64,000 nt of DNA from [Limnothrix rosea] IAM M-220. GTDB taxonomy: Bacteria; Cyanobacteriota; Cyanobacteriia; Cyanobacteriales; MRBY01. Positions 8,477-18,139 of this stretch are shown here, in pieces. A program made the position numbers and the translations under genes. How positions within the stretch are numbered: position 1 is the first letter of the stretch; every line of letters begins with the position of its first letter. The stretch spans positions 1 to 64,000 of the forward strand of contig NZ_MRBY01000016.1 of the NCBI RefSeq assembly GCF_001904615.1. The letters are read 5' to 3'. The notes below the pieces were generated by a model. The model saw only the letters and a program-made list of their open reading frames with translations. It was not told the origin of the DNA and did not search any database.

Positions 8477-9868
8477 TTAGCCTTGATTCTGTGCTTGGTC
8501 AAATAGATATTGATTGTAAGGTCCCCAAACTTCGGCAGCAGTGTGGTAACCGTACTCAAACCTTTTCTTGCTCTTGACTGCCCAGAATTGCTGGAGTGCA
8601 TACATCGCAGCCTCTATGATGGCGTTGTTTATACCATGAGCACGTAACATCCCAATCACATTGGCTGTGGTTGCCGATGGCCCTGCATTTTTCTTTGTAT
8701 GCTTTGGTAGCTTCTTACTCCAAGCACTTTTTTTGTTGTATCGCGGCATTCCCAATATATTTTTACTCTTTCTCCCCGCAGCCAAAGGCCCATGACGAGG
8801 TAAAGCGGATGCAGTCGCATCATCGTCAAATATTGATGATAGATTCTCTAAGTCATCTGCATATTTATAATGCAAGGCAAGATCAGCAAGTAAGCCACCG
8901 GTTCTTGCAATGCCCCAGTCCCTTGACCATGTTCGTAGGCCGTCGCCTAAAGTCATGTTGCTGCCACTGCCCCAATGCTTCGCATCTCGACCAACTCCTG
9001 CGAGTAGATTGTCTAATTTTCCTTGCCATTGTGCTTGGTCGTTGAGGTCGTCCATGTCATCAATCATCTGTTGGATGTCTGCTATTTTCTGGTTTATCGT
9101 TCTGATGATCGTTTCTAGATGGCCTAGTTCTACGTTGTCGTCACGGTTTTGTGTCACCGTTGTTTCGACGGGATCTTTTTTGGTTTGAATGCGGGATGAT
9201 GGGCTTTGTTGCTGGACGACATGGGTTAGCTCATGGGCGAGTAATGTTTGGCCTGTGTGGCTATGGGGTTGGTATTGGCCTTTGCGAAAGAAAATATCTT
9301 GTCCTGTGGTGAAGGCTTTGGCTCTGATGGAATGGTTTAGATGATCTGCGTTGCTGCTGTTATGGATTCTGACGTTACTAAAGTCATGGCCGAAAGCTTG
9401 TTCCATTTTTGGTTTGAGAAAGTTCGGGAGTTTTTGTCCTGTGCCTCTGGCTTGATTGATGGCTGTTTCGAGGCTTGCGGTGTGATGGGAGGATGGGCGA
9501 TCGCCTTTGCTTTGGAGATTTGGAAAGTTGAGAGGGGTAATGTTCGGTAATTGTTGGTTTGTTGCTTTTTTTTGTTGTGGCTGCTCTTTTTCTAATGATG
9601 TAATCTGGGGCGTTTGAATCTGTTTAATGATTTGAGCTGCAACGTGATCGGCTTCTTTTTCGTATTTGTCGTTGGGTTTAGCGATCGTTAGTTTTGTTTG
9701 AATCGGAAAAGATGGCTCGTGGGATAAACCAAAAAAGTTCGGGTTACGAGGTTTTACGCTTGACTGGGAATCTAGGGAAAAGTTAGGTGTTTGCTGAGGA
9801 GATGGGGAGGCGATCGCCATGCTAGGTTTCTGGGCGGGCGTTGTTGTCTGTCGCTGTCTACTAGTCAT
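8477..9868 (-). CDS. DUF4157 protein with HExxH metalloprotease-like motif
   Basis: A 463-residue protein. The first 120 residues are low-complexity and rich in Gln, Ser and Pro. The DUF4157 domain follows at about 120-225 and includes KMEQAFGHDFSNVRIH and the zinc-binding motif AHELTHVVQQQ. DUF4157 is often linked to extracellular contractile injection systems, where such proteins are cargo or cargo-processing factors. No sheath, tube or baseplate gene is in this window. The C-terminal half (about 240-463) is helical, not recognised, and could be an effector domain. No signal peptide is evident. A TTG 21 nt upstream is in frame; the ATG at 9868 is preferred. It stands alone between an AT-rich gap and a transporter gene. 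Confidence 0.72.
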   Translation of the reverse strand: MTSRQRQTTTPAQKPSMAIASPSPQQTPNFSLDSQSSVKPRNPNFFGLSHEPSFPIQTKLTIAKPNDKYEKEADHVAAQIIKQIQTPQITSLEKEQPQQKKATNQQLPNITPLNFPNLQSKGDRPSSHHTASLETAINQARGTGQKLPNFLKPKMEQAFGHDFSNVRIHNSSNADHLNHSIRAKAFTTGQDIFFRKGQYQPHSHTGQTLLAHELTHVVQQQSPSSRIQTKKDPVETTVTQNRDDNVELGHLETIIRTINQKIADIQQMIDDMDDLNDQAQWQGKLDNLLAGVGRDAKHWGSGSNMTLGDGLRTWSRDWGIARTGGLLADLALHYKYADDLENLSSIFDDDATASALPRHGPLAAGRKSKNILGMPRYNKKSAWSKKLPKHTKKNAGPSATTANVIGMLRAHGINNAIIEAAMYALQQFWAVKSKKRFEYGYHTAAEVWGPYNQYLFDQAQNQG

Positions 9869-10002
9869 GGCGATAATTCCAATGCGCAATAAGTTTATTG
9901 TAAGAAGAAAAGTCCTTGGTATGGATCTTTTTTATGTGGGCATAATTTTGCTTTTTTCACTGTGGTTCATTGCGTCACTCGTCATTTTTATAAATAAAAA
10001 AA

Positions 10003-10023
10003 GAGATCTACTTTATAGATCCC
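10003..10023 (-). terminator. Terminator of the binding-protein gene
   Basis: Read on the minus strand: GGGATCTA, a short loop, TAGATCTC, then a run of seven T. It lies about 30 nt past the stop at 10054 and is a strong intrinsic terminator. Confidence 0.85.
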
Positions 10024-10053
10024 TTTTTCCATTATGATGCTAAATTTCAAGCC

Positions 10054-11370
10054 TTAAAGTGCATCTACTGGGCTAACGGTATCGATGACTTCTAGGCTGC
10101 CATCTTCATTAACTTGCCAAACATCGTAACTACCGGCGAGGTCACCATTGTCGTCAAACTCAACGTTACCGCTAGCGCCTTGGTAGTTGATTTCCTTGCC
10201 TTCACGAATCATGGCGATCGCCTCACAGGGATCACTCACTTCTTCGCCGGGTTCGTTGGTCACCGCCCGGAGATTGTCACGGATGCCTTCGCCAGTATTT
10301 ACATCGGCTTTTTCTGCTGCCAACATCATGGCGATCGCCGCATCCCAAGAGTGAGGCACAAACGCGCTAACTTCTTTGCCAGTTTCCTCTTGCCACAGTG
10401 TCGTGAATTCTGCCAGAGCCACACCATCAGCACCGGGCACAGTACCGAGGGAGCCAGCAATGATGGACTTTCCATCCGGCGTTGTCCCAACTTGCTGCGT
10501 GAAGTCAGGGCTATAAACACCATCGGTGAGCAGTACCGTTACACCTTCACTTAAACCCTGCTCATAGGCGGCCTTCAGCAAAACACTACCCGTCTCTGCG
10601 TAGAGAACACCAAGAACCGCATCAGGCTCCCCAGCAAAGGCTGCCGCCGCCTCACTATCGAGGGTTGCCGCTTTGGGATCATAGCGAACAGGATTATCCT
10701 TATTGACGATTGTGCCGCCAAGTTTTTCGAATGCTTTCACAAATTCCTGCTCAAAGCCCACACCATAGTCGTTATTAATCACAACGGTGGCCACACGCTC
10801 GAAGCCTTGCTTTTGAGCCAAAACGGCCAAGGCGGGAGCTTGATAACTATCGGGCGGCGCAGTCCGTGCCCAGTAGCCATCAAAGTCACCTGCTGCTGCG
10901 CGCTCAGTAAACACAGGACTGGTACTACCGGGGGAAATTTGCATCACGCCATTCCGCACTGCCACGTCCACCGCCGCACTAGAAACACTACTGGCAAAGG
11001 AACCCACAACGCCCGCAACTTTATCAACTTCTGCCAACTTCGTCATTGCGGCACCGCCAGCCGTGGGGTCAGTTTGGGAATCCTCTTGGACAAGGCCCAC
11101 GGGCATGTCATTCACACCACCACAGGCGTTAATGGTGTCAACGGCCAACTGCACTGCCACGGGCATATTTTGACCGATGGAAGAAAGGTCTCCCGTGGTG
11201 GGGGTTAGGGAGCCAAGTTTTAAACCACCTTCGTCACCGCCAGCAGAGGTTTCTGTGGTTTCGCCACCTTCTGCACCTCCGGGAGGAGCGGTCTCCTGAC
11301 AAGCTGCTGTAAAGGCTGTTAGTGCCGCTAAAAACAGGGCGATCGCCGTATTAAATCTAGATTTCCCCAT
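10054..11370 (-). CDS. Amino-acid-type ABC transporter substrate-binding lipoprotein
   Basis: A 438-residue periplasmic binding protein of the Leu/Ile/Val type (type I fold). It starts at MGKSRFNTAIAL, with a hydrophobic signal and a lipobox ending in Cys24, then a Gly/Glu/Thr-rich linker. The mature domain begins LKLGSLTPTTGDLSSIGQN. It is similar to NatB-type neutral amino-acid receptors of cyanobacteria, but substrate cannot be read from sequence. A GTG 18 nt upstream is in frame, but GAGGAG lies 9-14 nt before the ATG at 11370, which decides that start. No permease or ATPase gene is adjacent, so the membrane partners are encoded elsewhere. Confidence 0.85.
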   Translation of the reverse strand: MGKSRFNTAIALFLAALTAFTAACQETAPPGGAEGGETTETSAGGDEGGLKLGSLTPTTGDLSSIGQNMPVAVQLAVDTINACGGVNDMPVGLVQEDSQTDPTAGGAAMTKLAEVDKVAGVVGSFASSVSSAAVDVAVRNGVMQISPGSTSPVFTERAAAGDFDGYWARTAPPDSYQAPALAVLAQKQGFERVATVVINNDYGVGFEQEFVKAFEKLGGTIVNKDNPVRYDPKAATLDSEAAAAFAGEPDAVLGVLYAETGSVLLKAAYEQGLSEGVTVLLTDGVYSPDFTQQVGTTPDGKSIIAGSLGTVPGADGVALAEFTTLWQEETGKEVSAFVPHSWDAAIAMMLAAEKADVNTGEGIRDNLRAVTNEPGEEVSDPCEAIAMIREGKEINYQGASGNVEFDDNGDLAGSYDVWQVNEDGSLEVIDTVSPVDAL

Positions 11371-11496
11371 GGTCGAAGAACTCCTCACAAATTCATTTAA
11401 TTCCCCCCATTCTAGGCATAAACCCCCACCGCATTAAACATTCGACTCGGAAAAGAAGTTTAGAATAGCTAATATTTCCAATACGCCAAGAACTCA

Positions 11497-12945
11497 ATGG
11501 TCACTGCCCCGAATCCGAATCTTTCCGCCACAAAACCAGCCTGGTCAAAACTCTTTGAACAACCCGCCCAGCCTTTTGCCTTAACAAAGCTAGAAGTTCT
11601 TACTGGTTCGGTACCAGAAAAGTTGCGCGGTACTCTATTTCGCAATGGCCCCGGACGACTGACTCGCGGCGGCGCTGCCATGGGTCATTGGTTCGATGGT
11701 GATGGTGTGATCTTGGGAATTTACTTCACAGAAACTGGTGTTCAAGCGCAATATCGCTATGTTGAAACTCAGTATTTCCAAGCGGAATCCGCAGCGGACA
11801 CATTGCTCTATCCAAATTACGGCACAGTTGCACCCGGAAAAGTTTGGCAGCGGTGGGGGAAATCTGCTAAAAATTCTGCTAATACTTCTGTTCTTCCTTT
11901 AGGCGATCGCCTACTTGCATTGTGGGAAGGTGGCAAGCCCCATGCCCTTAATCTTGAAACCCTCGAAACACTAGGTGAAGATAACCTCGGTTTAGGCAAA
12001 AAAGATACTTTTTCAGCCCACCACAAAATCGATCCAGCTACAGGCGAAATCTATAACTTCGGCGTAATTTTTGGGAAAGACGCGACTTTCCAAGTTTACA
12101 AATTAGATGCCCAAGCAAATCTCCTGAAGCGTGCTCAATTCACCGTAAAGGGCTTGCCGCTCACCCATGATTTTGTCCTAGCGGGCGATTATTTAGTTTT
12201 CAGTATTTGCCCCGTGCGTTTACAGGTATTCCCTGCATTGTTCGGCCTCAAGAGCGTGAGTGATTGCCTACAATGGCAGCCAGAACTCGGCACAGAACTT
12301 GTCATTCTCAACCGCCATACTTTAGAGATTATTAGCCGTTCCACCCATGATGCTTGGTTCCAATGGCACTTTACTAATGGTTTCGTGAATGATCATGGTG
12401 AAATAGAGCTAGAAATGGTTCGCTTTAATGACTTTGCCAGTAATCAACAATTTGTCGAAATTCCCCAAGGCAGTATCCAAACCTATGCAAAAGGAACCCT
12501 CTGGCACTATCGTATTGCTCCAAAGACGGCCAACATCCTAGAGTCCTACCCAATGGGCGATCGCCTCAGTTGCGAATTTCCTATTACTCTAGATTCCCAA
12601 ACAGGTCAGCCTTGGGATAAAACCTTTATCGGTATCCATCGTCAAGAATCTGATATTGGCCATGAGATTATTAATGGCATCGCTTGCCTTGATCAGAAAT
12701 CCCAAGAGTATACTGTCGCAGATATGGGCGCTGGACACTATCCATCCGAACCTATCCCTGTCCAAAATCCAGATAATCCCCACCAAATTTGGGTCTTAAC
12801 GGTGGTCTTTAATGCTCCAGCGAACAGAAGTGAGCTGAGAATCTATGACGGCGATCGCCTGAACGACTCACCTTTATGCATCCTTCAACTCCCCCAGATT
12901 ATTCCACCGAGCTTCCACGGAAAATGGCAACCCAAAAAAAATTAA
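11497..12945 (+). CDS. Carotenoid cleavage oxygenase
   Basis: A 482-residue protein of the RPE65/carotenoid oxygenase family, which cleaves carotenoids or apocarotenoids at a double bond using Fe(II) and O2. It has the family N-terminus KLRGTLFRNGPGRL and GHWFDGDG. The four iron-ligand histidines are visible in SAHHKID (about 180), LTHDFV (about 226), WFQWHF (about 292) and PSFHGKW (about 475). Length and motifs match the cyanobacterial apocarotenoid 15,15'-oxygenase type that makes retinal; exact bond specificity is inferred. It is monocistronic, divergent from the binding-protein gene. Confidence 0.88.
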   Translation: MVTAPNPNLSATKPAWSKLFEQPAQPFALTKLEVLTGSVPEKLRGTLFRNGPGRLTRGGAAMGHWFDGDGVILGIYFTETGVQAQYRYVETQYFQAESAADTLLYPNYGTVAPGKVWQRWGKSAKNSANTSVLPLGDRLLALWEGGKPHALNLETLETLGEDNLGLGKKDTFSAHHKIDPATGEIYNFGVIFGKDATFQVYKLDAQANLLKRAQFTVKGLPLTHDFVLAGDYLVFSICPVRLQVFPALFGLKSVSDCLQWQPELGTELVILNRHTLEIISRSTHDAWFQWHFTNGFVNDHGEIELEMVRFNDFASNQQFVEIPQGSIQTYAKGTLWHYRIAPKTANILESYPMGDRLSCEFPITLDSQTGQPWDKTFIGIHRQESDIGHEIINGIACLDQKSQEYTVADMGAGHYPSEPIPVQNPDNPHQIWVLTVVFNAPANRSELRIYDGDRLNDSPLCILQLPQIIPPSFHGKWQPKKN

Positions 12946-13004
12946 ACCCCCTAACAAACTAAGAGATTTAGAGATTGATTCATTAAAAATTCTTCCGTAT
13001 CGAT

Positions 13005-13313
13005 TTAGAGATCTTCCACAGGAATAGCATTCGCCTCGACCGTTGGGCCTGTTTCTTCAGCCTGAGCAGCTTTAGATTTGAGGTCATTTTGTCGAGCCTG
13101 AAAGATGTCCATTACAATTTGCGATAGCTCCGCAATAAGTAAAGAAACCAAAATTACATCATCTATCTGTCCGGCGATCGGAATAATATCCGGAGCAAGA
13201 TCAAAAGGGCTAACTAAATAAGCAAGCGTACCTAAAATAATCCACCAACGATACTTAGGATTGCGAAGAGTATCCCGATACCAATCGTAGATAGCCTTTG
13301 GAGAAAGAGACAT
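13005..13313 (-). CDS. YkvA-like DUF1232 membrane protein
   Basis: A 102-residue protein with the DUF1232 core: YRDTLRNPKYRWWIILGTLAYLVSPFDLAPDIIP, then GQIDDVILV. It has one or two membrane-associated helices around residues 20-45 and 55-75 and a charged, Ala-rich C-terminal tail. Family members are conserved but functionally uncharacterised. It converges with the carotenoid oxygenase gene. Confidence 0.8.
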   Translation of the reverse strand: MSLSPKAIYDWYRDTLRNPKYRWWIILGTLAYLVSPFDLAPDIIPIAGQIDDVILVSLLIAELSQIVMDIFQARQNDLKSKAAQAEETGPTVEANAIPVEDL

Positions 13314-13427
13314 ATAGCGACTTCAACCTTCTAAATGAATAACTCTATCTTGCCAAGGGATCGTCTTTCTTACCTAGTGTAGAAAACCGTCATCACCATA
13401 CAATTTAATTTCTCCATGACATAAAAA

Positions 13428-13457
13428 AAGGAAGCTAACCTAGCGGCTAACCTCCTT
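13428..13457 (-). terminator. psbB terminator
   Basis: On the minus strand, AAGGAGGTTAGCC pairs with GGTTAGCTTCCTT around a four-base loop and is followed by a T-run. It lies about 50 nt beyond the psbB stop and is a strong intrinsic terminator. The short distance leaves no room for a downstream psbT. Confidence 0.9.
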
Positions 13458-13510
13458 TACCTGATTTTGTTACTTACCGAGGGTCAAAAGACCTCGTAAA
13501 ACAACTAAAT

Positions 13511-15043
13511 TTAAGTTCTCTCAGCATTAACTGTAGACTTGTCACCAACCTTCTTATAGAAGCCCCACTCAACCTGAGTGTTAGCGAGTTCAGGGTCAAC
13601 ACCAGCGAATACGTCGCGGTAAAGAGTACGAGAACCATGCCAAATATGGCCAAAGAAGAAGAGAAGCGCAAATACAGCGTGACCAAAAGTAAACCAACCA
13701 CGGGGGCTAGTGCGGAATACACCGTCAGAACCTAAAGTCTCAGTATCAAATTCAAAGGACTCACCAAGCTGAGCACGACGAGCATACTTTCTTACAGTTA
13801 CAGAATCATCAAAGCTTTGACCATCAAGATCACCACCATAAAAAGAAACTGTTACACCAGCTTGCTCAATGGAATACTTAGACTCAGAACGACGGAAAGG
13901 AATATCAGCACGGACAATGCCATCAGAGTCAGTCATGACCACAGGGAAAGTCTCGAAGAAGTTTGGCATCCGGCGAACAGTGAGTTCACGACCTTCCGCA
14001 TCGGTAAAGATGGGGTGTCCAGACCAAGACTGGGCAATACCATCGCCTTGATCCATCGGACCAGTACGGAACAAACCACCTTTGGCTGGGCTGTTACCGA
14101 CATAATCGTAAAAAGCAAGTTTTTCAGGAATTGTGTTCCAAGCTTCAGACAGGGTTGCTCCAGCTGCAACTTCAGCATCTACACGGCGCTGAATTTCAGT
14201 ATTGAAGTAACCACTATCCCACTGATAACGGGTAGGACCAAATAACTCGATAGGAGTCGTAGCGTTGCCGTACCACATAGTACCTGCAACGATAAATGCT
14301 GCGAAGAATACAGCCGCAATACTACTGGACAATACAGTCTCGATGTTACCCATACGGAGTGCCTTATACAGACGCTCAGGAGGACGAACACTGAGGTGGA
14401 AAAGACCAGCAATAATACCGACAATACCCGCAGCGATGTGGTGTGCTACAACGCCACCGGGGCTGAATGGGTTAAAGCCGCTAGGACCCCAATCTGGGGC
14501 GACGGCCTGCACGTGACCGGTTACGCCATAGGGATCAGAAACCCACATACCAGGTCCCCACACACCACTGAGGTGGAAGGCTCCAAAGCCGAAACAAAGG
14601 AGACCGGATAAGAACAGGTGAATACCAAACATTTTGGGTAAGTCCAATGCGGGCTTACCAGTACGGGAATCGACGAAAAGATCAAGATCCCAGAATACCC
14701 AGTGCCAGACGGCAGCTAGGAATAAAAGACCGGAAAGAACGATGTGTGCTGCGGCAACACCTTCGAAGGACCAGAAGCCGGGGTTGGAAGCAACGTCACC
14801 GGTAATGTCCCAGCCGTTCCAAGAGCCAGTAACGCCCAGACGTGCCATGAAGGGCAGGACAAACATGCCCTGACGCCACATGGGATTAAGGACGGGATCA
14901 CTAGGATCAAAAGTAGCTAGCTCATACAGTGCCATTGAGCCAGCCCAACCTGCAACGAGTGCAGTGTGCATTAGGTGTACAGAAATCAGACGACCTGGGT
15001 CGTTAAGGACGACTGTATGTACGCGGTACCAAGGTAGTCCCAT
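13511..15043 (-). CDS. psbB: Photosystem II CP47 chlorophyll protein
   Basis: A 510-residue inner antenna protein of photosystem II. It binds about 16 chlorophylls and surrounds the D1/D2 reaction centre. N-terminal [12 protein letters not shown], six membrane helices and the large lumenal loop (about 255-450, containing [12 protein letters not shown]) are all typical; length is within 2-3 residues of the family norm. A strong site AGGAGGAG sits about 10 nt before the ATG. The gene contains no HIP1 octamer, as is common for highly expressed photosynthesis genes. Monocistronic, with its own terminator at 13428-13457. Confidence 0.98.
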   Translation of the reverse strand: MGLPWYRVHTVVLNDPGRLISVHLMHTALVAGWAGSMALYELATFDPSDPVLNPMWRQGMFVLPFMARLGVTGSWNGWDITGDVASNPGFWSFEGVAAAHIVLSGLLFLAAVWHWVFWDLDLFVDSRTGKPALDLPKMFGIHLFLSGLLCFGFGAFHLSGVWGPGMWVSDPYGVTGHVQAVAPDWGPSGFNPFSPGGVVAHHIAAGIVGIIAGLFHLSVRPPERLYKALRMGNIETVLSSSIAAVFFAAFIVAGTMWYGNATTPIELFGPTRYQWDSGYFNTEIQRRVDAEVAAGATLSEAWNTIPEKLAFYDYVGNSPAKGGLFRTGPMDQGDGIAQSWSGHPIFTDAEGRELTVRRMPNFFETFPVVMTDSDGIVRADIPFRRSESKYSIEQAGVTVSFYGGDLDGQSFDDSVTVRKYARRAQLGESFEFDTETLGSDGVFRTSPRGWFTFGHAVFALLFFFGHIWHGSRTLYRDVFAGVDPELANTQVEWGFYKKVGDKSTVNAERT

Positions 15044-15402
15044 TGACTACTCTCCTCCTAAACAATCGTGTCTACTATGACCAAACATTTTCTCATTATT
15101 ATTGAGGTTTGGCCGGAATCGACGTTACAACCTTCAAACTATTGCTAGTTCTGGATTGAAACGGCTTTTTGGTGGCTATTTCTCCGTAAACTCAGATGAA
15201 TTATCTTCATAAAAGTTTACAGATCATGCTCAAGAAATTTGTTTTATAAATGCTGTTTGTCACAGGGACTTAAGCTTTATGTCTTCTTCTCTACGGTGTC
15301 TAGACGACTGGGGGTCATCTCGATTTGGTAGGGAAGATTGTTTAAAGAAGTGTAACTATTGTTAGATGGCTTGGCAAGGGAAATCACCTAAATGTAACGG
15401 CT
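15044..15402. other. psbB upstream region
   Basis: About 360 bp upstream of psbB and downstream of the hypothetical gene ending at 15403. It holds the psbB ribosome-binding site near 15052-15058 and must contain its promoter and a long leader. I see no coding frame and could not assign -10/-35 boxes with confidence. Confidence 0.5.
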
Positions 15403-15720
15403 TTATAAGGTTTGGCTGTTGGCGGTTGATAGATGATTGGCTTGATTGAGCTGGGCGATCGCCTCTTCGGGTGTCATTAGGCGTTTAATTGTCACTTGGC
15501 CGATATTTGATGTGTTATCGGTGGTGGGGTGGGGGCTAACTTCGAGCATCAGGATGGGGTCTTCTACTTGGTAGAGCCAGAGTCTTTCGCCTTTGTGTTC
15601 CATGGCGATATTGGTGCGATTAATGCGGGGCGATCGCCTCCAGACAGCGTCATCCCAAAGTCCACCAAATTCCCAAACGCGACCAATTTGCCATCCTTCT
15701 GTTAGAAAAAAATATTTCAT
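15403..15720 (-). CDS. Conserved hypothetical protein, 105 aa
   Basis: A 105-residue soluble protein, MKYFFLTEGWQIGRVW..., rich in Trp in its first third, with a compact beta-rich look and a C-terminal helix (TPEEAIAQLNQANHL). No catalytic motif or signal is seen. I recognise it only as the sort of small protein conserved among cyanobacteria. Codon use and the HIP1 sites inside it match the host genome, supporting a real gene. Confidence 0.6.
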   Translation of the reverse strand: MKYFFLTEGWQIGRVWEFGGLWDDAVWRRSPRINRTNIAMEHKGERLWLYQVEDPILMLEVSPHPTTDNTSNIGQVTIKRLMTPEEAIAQLNQANHLSTANSQTL

Positions 15721-15896
15721 TGAAATTTGCTGGAAAAGTACTTCTCACAGAAATATTAGGGGCTTCTTTCGGTTTTGTATGCTTTTTTTGGTATTAGAAA
15801 TTTTGTCTAAAGCGCAAGGCTATGGCGATAAAAGTGATTTTAATCGTTCACCAGTTGGCAGGTCTGGAGGCGATGAAAAAGGGCGGGCAGATACTC

Positions 15897-16532
15897 TTAG
15901 TAGCGCTCGGATTGCATATAAAAAGCGTCGTAGGCGCAGGAGCCACAGGTTGCTTTGTCTGCTTCGCTTAGGCTAATAATTTTGTTGGCATCTTCGCCAA
16001 TCCACGGCAAATGACCTTGGGGGGCTGTGGTGCTGTAGTTTATTTCGTCGGAGAGCTGCCAGGGGAAAGAGTCTCGGGTTTGCCATTGGGTAGATCGTTC
16101 TGTCGGGGGAGTGGGCTGATACCAACCAAGGCGATCGCCCCATTGATTGACCCAATCTCTGTGGGTTGTGGCTTGGGTTAAGGGGGTTGCCAAATTTCCT
16201 TGGACAGAAAAACCAAATTGACCACCGCTATATTGCCGCCACATACCGTCAGCAATTTGTAAGGTCTCGCAGGCAAGCTGTTCTGGTTGAATTGGGGCGT
16301 AGTTTTTCGGGAAAATACTGTTCAGGAGTAGTGTGCGGGTGAGGTCATTCGCCGTTTGCCATTCTTGATTGAGTAATGCTGTTTCAAGATGGCGATAAAA
16401 ATCGTCTGGTTGCAGCAGGGCCGCTGGACGGTCAGAAACAGAGGGTTCCGCTGCCCATGGTTCATTAATGCCGAAAGTGGTGATGAGGCTCACGGTGGCG
16501 ATCGCCAAGCTTCTGGGGGGCAGTAATTTCAT
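15897..16532 (-). CDS. Exported GUN4-domain-like protein
   Basis: A protein of about 211 residues with an N-terminal hydrophobic export signal (MKLLPPRSLAIATVSLITTFG, likely cut after PWA) and then a GUN4-like domain: LETALLNQEWQTANDLTRTLLL, ADGMWRQYSGGQFGFSVQ and a Trp-rich loop. GUN4 binds porphyrins and stimulates Mg-chelatase in the cytoplasm, so an exported form is unusual and unlikely to be the chelatase partner. A porphyrin-binding role outside the cytoplasm is only a guess. A GTG at 16547 is an alternative start. The C-terminus has a Cys pair in ATCGSCAYDAF. Confidence 0.72.
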   Translation of the reverse strand: MKLLPPRSLAIATVSLITTFGINEPWAAEPSVSDRPAALLQPDDFYRHLETALLNQEWQTANDLTRTLLLNSIFPKNYAPIQPEQLACETLQIADGMWRQYSGGQFGFSVQGNLATPLTQATTHRDWVNQWGDRLGWYQPTPPTERSTQWQTRDSFPWQLSDEINYSTTAPQGHLPWIGEDANKIISLSEADKATCGSCAYDAFYMQSERY

Positions 16533-16628
16533 AATCCTAATTTCCACTGAAAATGATCTTAAGAAACTGGCAGTATTGCGCCCCTCGCATTATTCGCATT
16601 TAAAGTAACCAAAATTAGTGTTTTTCGG

Positions 16629-17459
16629 TTAAAGAAGGGGGCGATCGCTAAACACAATCACTTCCGCTTTATCTTTCGGCAGGCCAGAAGCACTCAGTTG
16701 AGTTTGGTTTGTACCTAGTCTTTTCGCCGTGACGGTGTCTCCCAACAAACCAAGGAAATCATCAACAGGATTTAGGCGACAGCTCTCATCGGCGGCGGCT
16801 TCGCTGAGGTAGTGAGTCGGAATAATGATCTTCGGACTCAGTAAATCAAGGGCTTTTACCGCTTGACTCGGCAGATAGCCCTTCGGCGGAAAAGATGGCG
16901 AGCTATTGACATGGGCATCAGTGCCGCCCACTGGGAGCATCACCACATCGGCCGCACCACCAGCCAAAATAAAATCGTCGATATCAACTTCTTCACCAGC
17001 ACCACCGAGGTGAAGGAAACCAACTCCAGCCATTGTCCAGCTCCAGGCAACATTGCCCGGAAAACGCCAGCCACGATAACGCTCTAGATTCGCATGATCC
17101 ATGCTGATGCCGTTAAAGACAAGACCTTCAGCTTCAAATTGTCCTGCTTGCCACAGTACCGTTGGGTTCCCTTTGAGGTTTTCGATATAGCCTTCGTCAA
17201 ACAGTTGACTCGTGATCAGGACAATATCGGCTTCAGGGAAAGATCCTTGATAACCAGCCGTACAACCACCAGCTTTATAGGGATTGATTAAAATTCTGAC
17301 ACCATTACCGCGCACAAAAAAGCAGGTGTGCCCATACCATTGCACTGAGACAGAGCCTGTTTGGGCTTGGGCTGCCCGGTTACCGTTGAATAAGGAGTAG
17401 CTGGCGATCGCCCCCAATGCAGAAGCACTAGCGGTTTGAATAAACTGTCGACGTTTCAT
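16629..17459 (-). CDS. Exported MBL-fold metal-dependent hydrolase
   Basis: A protein of about 276 residues with a twin-arginine-like signal (MKRRQFIQTASASALG, cut near AAQA). The body is a UPF0173-like metallo-beta-lactamase fold: VQWYGHTCFFVRG, ILINPYKAGG, FLHLGGAGEEVD, and IIPTHY near the C-terminus. The classic HxHxDH cluster is reduced, so metal binding and activity are uncertain; relatives are predicted Zn-dependent hydrolases. The start at MKRR is preferred over an upstream in-frame codon because it begins the signal peptide. It lies 41 bp after trpG on the same strand. Confidence 0.75.
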   Translation of the reverse strand: MKRRQFIQTASASALGAIASYSLFNGNRAAQAQTGSVSVQWYGHTCFFVRGNGVRILINPYKAGGCTAGYQGSFPEADIVLITSQLFDEGYIENLKGNPTVLWQAGQFEAEGLVFNGISMDHANLERYRGWRFPGNVAWSWTMAGVGFLHLGGAGEEVDIDDFILAGGAADVVMLPVGGTDAHVNSSPSFPPKGYLPSQAVKALDLLSPKIIIPTHYLSEAAADESCRLNPVDDFLGLLGDTVTAKRLGTNQTQLSASGLPKDKAEVIVFSDRPLL

Positions 17460-17500
17460 GGTGTAACTAAAAAATCCTCTATCAGGTTTAGTGGGCAAAC

Positions 17501-18112
17501 TTAGTGAGCAAGTTCGGGGACAGGTTTAATGGCGACCAGAAAATTGCGTAATAAGGACTTGCCAGCCGTGGTCAAAATGCTTTCCGGGTGAAATTGTACC
17601 CCTTGTATGTGGGGATAATCACGGTGGCGTACACCCATAATGGTGCCATCTTCTACCTGCGCAGTAACCTCAAGGCAATCAGGGCAAGTTTCTTTTTCAA
17701 TGACGAGGCTATGATAGCGGGTCGCAGGAAAAGGATTTTCTAAGCCTTCAAAAACACCTTGGTTGGTGTGGTGAATTTGGGAAACTTTGCCATGCATCAG
17801 TACAGGTGCGCCGATAATATTCCCCCCAAAAATTTGACCAATACTCTGATGCCCTAGACAGACACCGAGGATGGGAAGTTCCTGACCGAGTTCACGGATG
17901 ATATCTAGGGAAACACCGGCATCGTCAGGGCGGCCGGGGCCTGGTGAAATCACGATACCATCGGCATTTTTGGTGCGGATCTCGTCGAGGGTAATTTTGT
18001 CATTGCGATAGACTTCTATCTCGCTGGCGACGGGTAATTCTTTACCAAGTTCACCGAGGTATTGCACGAGGTTGTAGGTAAAGCTGTCGTAGTTATCGAT
18101 CACGATAATCAA
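17501..18112 (-). CDS. trpG: Anthranilate synthase glutamine amidotransferase subunit
   Basis: A 203-residue class I glutamine amidotransferase supplying ammonia to anthranilate synthase (tryptophan) and possibly to aminodeoxychorismate synthase (folate). Visible motifs: IDNYDSFTYNLVQYL, PGPGRPDDAG (oxyanion region), nucleophile Cys in GVCLGHQSIGQ, and the His-Glu pair in VQFHPESIL. Length is normal. It ends a minus-strand run of DUF3285-ybeY-dgkA-trpG genes. Confidence 0.93.
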   Translation of the reverse strand: MIIVIDNYDSFTYNLVQYLGELGKELPVASEIEVYRNDKITLDEIRTKNADGIVISPGPGRPDDAGVSLDIIRELGQELPILGVCLGHQSIGQIFGGNIIGAPVLMHGKVSQIHHTNQGVFEGLENPFPATRYHSLVIEKETCPDCLEVTAQVEDGTIMGVRHRDYPHIQGVQFHPESILTTAGKSLLRNFLVAIKPVPELAH

Positions 18113-18139
18113 GGGGGTTAATCTCCTGATGGCAACGGT

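Noticed and set aside
9921..10037. 38-codon plus-strand frame with one membrane helix (MDLFYVGIILLF...)
   Set aside because: It looks like a small photosynthetic subunit, but its end lies inside the minus-strand terminator hairpin, there is no ribosome-binding site, and it matches none of the small subunits I know.
10114..11208. Long plus-strand frames opposite the binding-protein gene
   Set aside because: Antisense shadows of a clear minus-strand gene; no domains.
13474..13722. 82-codon minus-strand frame overlapping the psbB 3' end
   Set aside because: Hydrophobic only because it reads CP47 codons in another frame.
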